Assembly (NCBI GenBank): GCA_038232215.1
Contig: JBBSIG010000021.1
Span: 1-18,337 of the forward strand
DNA length: 18,337 nt
Reading direction: 5' to 3'
Source of the DNA: JBBSIG01 sp038232215
GTDB taxonomy: Bacteria > Actinomycetota > Thermoleophilia > Gaiellales > Gaiellaceae
In this document: positions 14,747 to 18,337 of the stretch, one piece after another
Layout of the letters: the number at the start of each line of letters is the position of its first letter
How positions within the stretch are numbered: the first letter of the stretch is position 1
Notes under the pieces: model-generated
Told to the model about the DNA's origin: nothing
The model's input: the letters and a program-made list of their open reading frames with translations, nothing else
Databases searched by the model: none
Program-made: the position numbers and the translations under genes

Positions 14747-15835
14747 ATGGCGCACAGGGTGACCCTGATCCCGGGCGACGGCACCGGGCCCGAGCTGACC
14801 GAGGCGACGCGTCGGGTGCTCGAGGCGACCGGCGTCGAGCTCGAGTGGGACGTGCAGCACGCCGGCGTGGACGTCATGGAGGAGAACGACGGCAACCCGC
14901 TGCCGGAGCACGTCCTCGCCTCGATCCGCGAGACCGGCGTCGCCCTGAAGGGGCCGATTACGACGCCCGTCGGCGGAGGCTTCCGCTCGGTCAACGTCGC
15001 GCTGCGGAAGAGCCTCGACCTGTACGCGCAGGTGCGGCCCTGCAAGACCTATCCCGGCGTGCGGACGCGCTTCGACGAGGTCGACCTCGTCGTCGTCAGG
15101 GAGAACACCGAGGATCTCTACGCGGGGATCGAGTTCGAGGAGGGGAGCGACGACGCGCTGGAGCTGATCGAGTGGATCGGCCGCCGGGGCGGAGTCGTCC
15201 GCTCAGACTCGGGGATCTCGGTGAAGCCGATCTCGATCACGGGCACGCGCCGGATCGTCCAGTTCGCGTTCGACTATGCGCGGAGGAACGGCCGCCGCAA
15301 GGTCACGGCCGTGCACAAGGCCAACATCATGAAGTTCTCCGACGGCCTCTACCTGCGGGTGGCCCGCGAGGTGGCCGAGCAGAACTCGGATCTCGAGTTC
15401 GACGACCGCATCGTGGACAACATGACGATGCAGCTCGTCCAACGGCCCGAGGAGTACGACGTGCTCGTGCTGCCGAACCTGTACGGCGACGTGGTCTCCG
15501 ACCTCTGCGCCGGGATGATCGGCGGCCTGGGCCTCGCGCCCGGCGCCAACTTCGGCGAGTCGGTCGCGGTCTTCGAGCCGACCCACGGCTCGGCGCCGAA
15601 ATACGCCGGGCTCGACAAGGTCAACCCGATGGCGCTGATGCTCTCCGGGGTGCTCATGCTCAGGCACCTCGGCGAGGCGGAGCCGGCCGGCCGGCTCGAG
15701 CGCGCGATCGCCGAGGTGATCGAGGCCGGCGAGAGCGTCACCTACGACATGAAGCCGACGCGCGACGACCCGACCGCAGTCGGCACGAGCGAGGTCGCCG
15801 AGGCGATCGTCGACAGGCTCGCGGTGCGCGTATGA
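14747..15835 (+). CDS. icd: Isocitrate dehydrogenase, short form of the NAD-IDH/IPMDH family
   Basis: Oxidatively decarboxylates isocitrate to 2-oxoglutarate. The family entrance motif PGDGTGPE (9-16) is present. RSVNVALRKSLDLYA (80-94) marks isocitrate, not 3-isopropylmalate, as substrate. Catalytic Tyr125 lies in ENTEDLYAG and Lys191 in VHKANIMK; NLYGDVVSD (244-252) supplies the metal-binding Asp residues. The 362 aa size is that of NAD-linked short enzymes, yet the cofactor loop reads HGSAPKYAGLDKV with K285, Y286 and V292 where E. coli NADP-IDH has K344, Y345 and V351. The E. coli R395 position is not Arg. NADP use is therefore plausible but not sure. It overlaps mdh by ATGA. Confidence 0.9.
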   Translation: MAHRVTLIPGDGTGPELTEATRRVLEATGVELEWDVQHAGVDVMEENDGNPLPEHVLASIRETGVALKGPITTPVGGGFRSVNVALRKSLDLYAQVRPCKTYPGVRTRFDEVDLVVVRENTEDLYAGIEFEEGSDDALELIEWIGRRGGVVRSDSGISVKPISITGTRRIVQFAFDYARRNGRRKVTAVHKANIMKFSDGLYLRVAREVAEQNSDLEFDDRIVDNMTMQLVQRPEEYDVLVLPNLYGDVVSDLCAGMIGGLGLAPGANFGESVAVFEPTHGSAPKYAGLDKVNPMALMLSGVLMLRHLGEAEPAGRLERAIAEVIEAGESVTYDMKPTRDDPTAVGTSEVAEAIVDRLAVRV

Positions 15836-16764
15836 GACCGAAGGTGACGGTGGTCGGAGCCGGCAACGTCGGCTCCACCTGCGCCCAGGAGCTCGCGCGC
15901 CGGGACTACGCGGACGTCGTGCTCGTCGACATCAAGGAGAACCTCCCGCAGGGCAAGGCCCTCGATCTCAACCAGGCGGCGGCGGTGCTCGGGTACGAGC
16001 CGACGGTGGTCGGCACGAACGGCTACGAAGAGAGCGCCGGCTCGGACGTCGTCGTCGTGACAGCGGGTCTTCCCCGTGCGCCCGGGATGAGCCGGGACGA
16101 TCTCGTGACCACGAACGAGCGGATCGTCGGCTCGGTCGCCGAGGCGGTCGTGGCGAGCTCGCCGGAGGCGATCCTCGTGATCGTCTCGAACCCCCTCGAC
16201 GCCATGTGCCACGTCGCAAAGGATGTCTCGGGCTGGCCGAAGGAGCGCGTCTTCGGCATGGCCGGGATCCTCGACACGGCACGGTTCTCCGCGTCGATCG
16301 CCTGGGAGACCGGAGCCTCGGCGAAGGACGTCACCGCGATGGTTCTCGGCGGCCACGGCGATCAGATGGTCCCCGTCGTCTCGGCGACGAGCGTCGGCGG
16401 CGTCCCGCTGACGGAGCTCGTCGACCGCGATCGGATCGAGGCGATGGTCGAGCGCACGCGCAAGGGCGGCGGGGAGATCGTGAACCTGCTCGGAACCTCC
16501 GCCTGGTACGCCCCGGGGGCCGCGGCCGCGCAGATGGTCGACGCCGTCGTCCTCGACCAGAAGCGCGTGCTTCCCTGCACGGCGCTGCTCGAGGGCGAGT
16601 ACGGCATCGAAGGCCTCTACATGGGAGTGCCGGTGAAGCTCGGGGCAGGCGGGATCGAGGAGATCCTCGAGCTCGAGCTCACCGACGGGGAGCGAGCCGC
16701 GCTCGACGAGTCGGCCGCCGCGGTGCGCGACGTCGTGGCAGTGCTCTCGACGCGCTCGCGGTAG
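15832..16764 (+). CDS. mdh: Malate dehydrogenase (LDH-like type)
   Basis: Interconverts malate and oxaloacetate with NAD. GAGNVG (9-14) starts the Rossmann fold, and Asp33 at the end of the second strand favours NAD. GLPRAPGMSR (79-88) carries the substrate Arg82 and Arg88; Arg82 is the position that is Gln in lactate dehydrogenases, so malate is the substrate. Asp148, Arg151 and the catalytic His175 (GGHGDQMVP) complete the active site. Length 310 aa is standard. Its ATG lies in the icd stop (ATGA overlap), so the two TCA enzymes are made together; its product oxaloacetate feeds the citrate synthase and pckA encoded nearby. The SDR gene begins 2 bases after its stop. Confidence 0.95.
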   Translation: MRPKVTVVGAGNVGSTCAQELARRDYADVVLVDIKENLPQGKALDLNQAAAVLGYEPTVVGTNGYEESAGSDVVVVTAGLPRAPGMSRDDLVTTNERIVGSVAEAVVASSPEAILVIVSNPLDAMCHVAKDVSGWPKERVFGMAGILDTARFSASIAWETGASAKDVTAMVLGGHGDQMVPVVSATSVGGVPLTELVDRDRIEAMVERTRKGGGEIVNLLGTSAWYAPGAAAAQMVDAVVLDQKRVLPCTALLEGEYGIEGLYMGVPVKLGAGGIEEILELELTDGERAALDESAAAVRDVVAVLSTRSR

Positions 16765-16766
16765 CC

Positions 16767-17510
16767 GTGGAGCTCGGGCTCTCCGGACGGACGGCGATCG
16801 TGTGCGGGGCCTCGTCGGGCATGGGCCTCGCGATCTCCGAGAGCCTCGCCCGGGAAGGCGCGAACGTCGCCATGTTCGCGCGCAGGCGCGACCAGCTCGA
16901 GCGGGAGGCGGAGCGAATCGGCGCGCTCGCCGTGCGGGGCGACCTCACGAGCCCGCGCCAGGTCGAGGGCCTCGTCGAGAAGACTCTCGAGGCGTTCGGC
17001 GGCATCGACGTCCTCGTGAACAACGGGGGCGGCCCCCCGCGCGGGACCGCGCGCGAGCTGGACGCCGGCTCCCTCGAGTCCGCCGTCGAGCTCCTGCTGG
17101 TCTCGGCCGTCCGGGTCACGAATCTCTGCCTGCCGGAGCTCGAGCGCAGCGGCCGCGGGCGCGTCGTGAACATCACCTCGAGCTCGGTGCGCGAGCCGAT
17201 CGAGCGCCTCGCGCTCTCGAACGCCGTCCGCCCGGGGGTGATCGGCTGGGCGAAGACCCTGGCCGACGAGGTCGGGCCGAAGGGGATCACGGTCAACTCG
17301 ATCGCTCCGGGCCGCATCGACACCGAGCGGCTCGCGGAGCTCTATCCCGACGGGCCCAGCGAGGCGGACCTCGCGCCCATCCCGCTGCGGCGCCTCGGGC
17401 TGGCGAGAGAGATCGCCGACGTCGTCTGCTTTCTCGCCTCCGACCGCGCAAGCTATGTGACCGGGACGGTGATCCCCGTCGACGGCGGGCTGACCCGGGG
17501 ACTGCTCTAG
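16767..17510 (+). CDS. SDR-family protein without the Tyr/Lys catalytic pair
   Basis: A short-chain dehydrogenase/reductase fold of 247 aa. CGASSGMG (13-20) is the cofactor loop, DL (59-60) and NNGGG (85-89, in place of NNAG) follow, and the C-terminal strand VIPVDGG (235-241) is typical. The active site is unusual: NITS (135-138) aligns with the catalytic Ser of FabG, but the following YxxxK positions read S151 and R155. Annotation pipelines would probably call it a 3-oxoacyl-ACP reductase, but with those residues missing normal oxidoreductase chemistry is doubtful. It begins with GTG 2 bases after mdh and is surely in the icd-mdh operon. Substrate unknown. Confidence 0.88.
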   Translation: MELGLSGRTAIVCGASSGMGLAISESLAREGANVAMFARRRDQLEREAERIGALAVRGDLTSPRQVEGLVEKTLEAFGGIDVLVNNGGGPPRGTARELDAGSLESAVELLLVSAVRVTNLCLPELERSGRGRVVNITSSSVREPIERLALSNAVRPGVIGWAKTLADEVGPKGITVNSIAPGRIDTERLAELYPDGPSEADLAPIPLRRLGLAREIADVVCFLASDRASYVTGTVIPVDGGLTRGLL

Positions 17511-17540
17511 GGCACCCGGCCCACCGGCGTCCCTCGCGAC

Positions 17541-17546
17541 TATCCT
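17541..17546 (+). promoter_or_regulatory. Candidate -10 element for the Lon-like gene
   Basis: TATCCT stands 6 nt before the GTG at 17553, the spacing expected for a leaderless transcript. It is the best -10 match among the hexamers listed; no Shine-Dalgarno is present and no -35 box is clear. Confidence 0.4.
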
Positions 17547-17552
17547 CGCGGG

Positions 17553-18337
17553 GTGCGCAGGCTGCTCTCGCCCACGCGACTCGCGCTCGCGGGGCTCGTG
17601 CTGCTCGGGATCGTGGCGGCCGTGCTGTGGGCGACGCCCTCGAGCAGCTACATCTTCCTCCCCGACCGCGCACACGCCGTCGCGCCGCTCGTCACCGTGA
17701 AGGGTGGCAAGCCGTCCCGCGACGGAGGAGGCATCTACTTCGTGGACGTGCTGATCCGCAAGGCGACGCTCTTCGAGCGACTGTTCCCCGGCATCCACTC
17801 GGGCTCCACGATCGTGCCCGTCCACGCCGTGCGTCCTCCCGGGGTGAGCGAGGCGGTGCGCCGGAAGGTCGATCGAAACGAGATGAGCCGCTCGCAGGAG
17901 GTCGCCGCCGCGGTGGCGCTGCGCGAGCTCGGCTACAAGGTCCGTGCGCAGCCGACGGGCGTCCTCGTCGACCTCGTGCGCAAGGGAGGCCCCTCGTCCG
18001 GAAAGCTCCAGGCCGCAGACCTCCTCACCTCCGTCGACGGACGGAGGGTCCTGACGACGGCGGATCTCCGTCGGCTCGTCGGCCGCCGGCCGGTGGGAAC
18101 GACCGTCAAGCTCGGCGTCCGGCGCGACGGCGAGCTCCGCCGGGTCGACGTCCGGACCGGCGCCGACCCGGAGCGAGGGGCGCGGCCGATCCTCGGGATC
18201 TTCGTCGAGCAGGCCTCGGACATCCGGCTACCCGTGCCGGTGCGCATCCAGGTCGGGGCGATCGGCGGGCCCTCGGCCGGTCTCGCCTTCGCGCTCGACG
18301 TGCTGGAGGAGCTGGGGCGCGACGTCGACCGGGGGCG
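17553..18337 (+). CDS. YlbL-like membrane-anchored PDZ/Lon-type protease, cut by window end
   Basis: The open frame runs from GTG at 17553 to the window edge without a stop, giving 261 residues. Residues 10-27 form a single N-terminal membrane helix. A PDZ-like domain covers about 130-200 (GVLVDLV, SGKLQAADLLTSVDG). The S16 Lon protease domain begins near 225, and GGPSAGLAF (238-246) contains the nucleophile Ser241. The partner Lys would be further on, outside the window, so completeness cannot be judged. In actinobacteria and Bacillus such proteins face outward and are thought to act in membrane or envelope proteolysis. The nearest upstream gene, an SDR, ends 42 bases earlier; a TATCCT hexamer suggests its own promoter. 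Confidence 0.88.
   Translation, partial: MRRLLSPTRLALAGLVLLGIVAAVLWATPSSSYIFLPDRAHAVAPLVTVKGGKPSRDGGGIYFVDVLIRKATLFERLFPGIHSGSTIVPVHAVRPPGVSEAVRRKVDRNEMSRSQEVAAAVALRELGYKVRAQPTGVLVDLVRKGGPSSGKLQAADLLTSVDGRRVLTTADLRRLVGRRPVGTTVKLGVRRDGELRRVDVRTGADPERGARPILGIFVEQASDIRLPVPVRIQVGAIGGPSAGLAFALDVLEELGRDVDRG

Overview
The window is a gene-dense, very GC-rich stretch of bacterial chromosome. Third codon positions are almost all G or C, starts are often GTG or TTG, and neighbouring genes repeatedly overlap by a few bases. The proteins look actinobacterial, most like deep-branching high-GC Actinobacteria such as Thermoleophilia/Gaiellales. That placement is my impression from protein style, not a database result. 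I see no tRNA, rRNA, CRISPR array, insertion sequence or phage gene. Nearly everything is core metabolism or housekeeping.

Layout. (1) Positions 1-2975, plus strand: aspartate kinase (lysC), aspartate-semialdehyde dehydrogenase (asd) and a probably secreted calcineurin-like phosphatase. (2) 2975-3192: an array of nested palindromes filling the gap between two convergent genes. (3) 8438-3191, minus strand: sdhA, sdhB and an HdrB-like sdhE, then a metallophosphoesterase, a 33-codon small ORF and a GNAT acetyltransferase. Three of the junctions are TGATG stop/start overlaps. Upstream on the same strand is pckA (10178-8586). (4) 10270-13068, plus strand: GNAT acetyltransferase, XerC-like recombinase, SemiSWEET-like transporter, XerD-like recombinase. 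(5) 14690-13079, minus strand: citrate synthase and a HEAT-repeat protein. (6) 14747-17510, plus strand and divergent from citrate synthase: isocitrate dehydrogenase, malate dehydrogenase and an unusual SDR. (7) 17553 to the end: a YlbL-like membrane-anchored PDZ/Lon-protease gene cut by the window edge.

The window gathers much of the TCA cycle (citrate synthase, isocitrate dehydrogenase, succinate dehydrogenase, malate dehydrogenase). It also holds the oxaloacetate-to-PEP exit (pckA) and the first two steps from aspartate to lysine, threonine and methionine (lysC, asd). The succinate dehydrogenase is a type E-like enzyme. It has no membrane-anchor subunit here, an HdrB-like third subunit with two complete cysteine-rich motifs, and an extra cysteine in the SdhB cluster site that is normally 3Fe-4S.

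The points most worth a second look are the paired palindromes at 2975-3192, the type E complex, the doubly coupled 33-codon ORF, an internal start in lysC with its own ribosome binding site, an SDR lacking the Tyr/Lys pair, NADP-type residues in a short isocitrate dehydrogenase, and TAnnnT hexamers placed 6-10 nt before several start codons. I did not find a clearly new multi-gene defence or mobile system.
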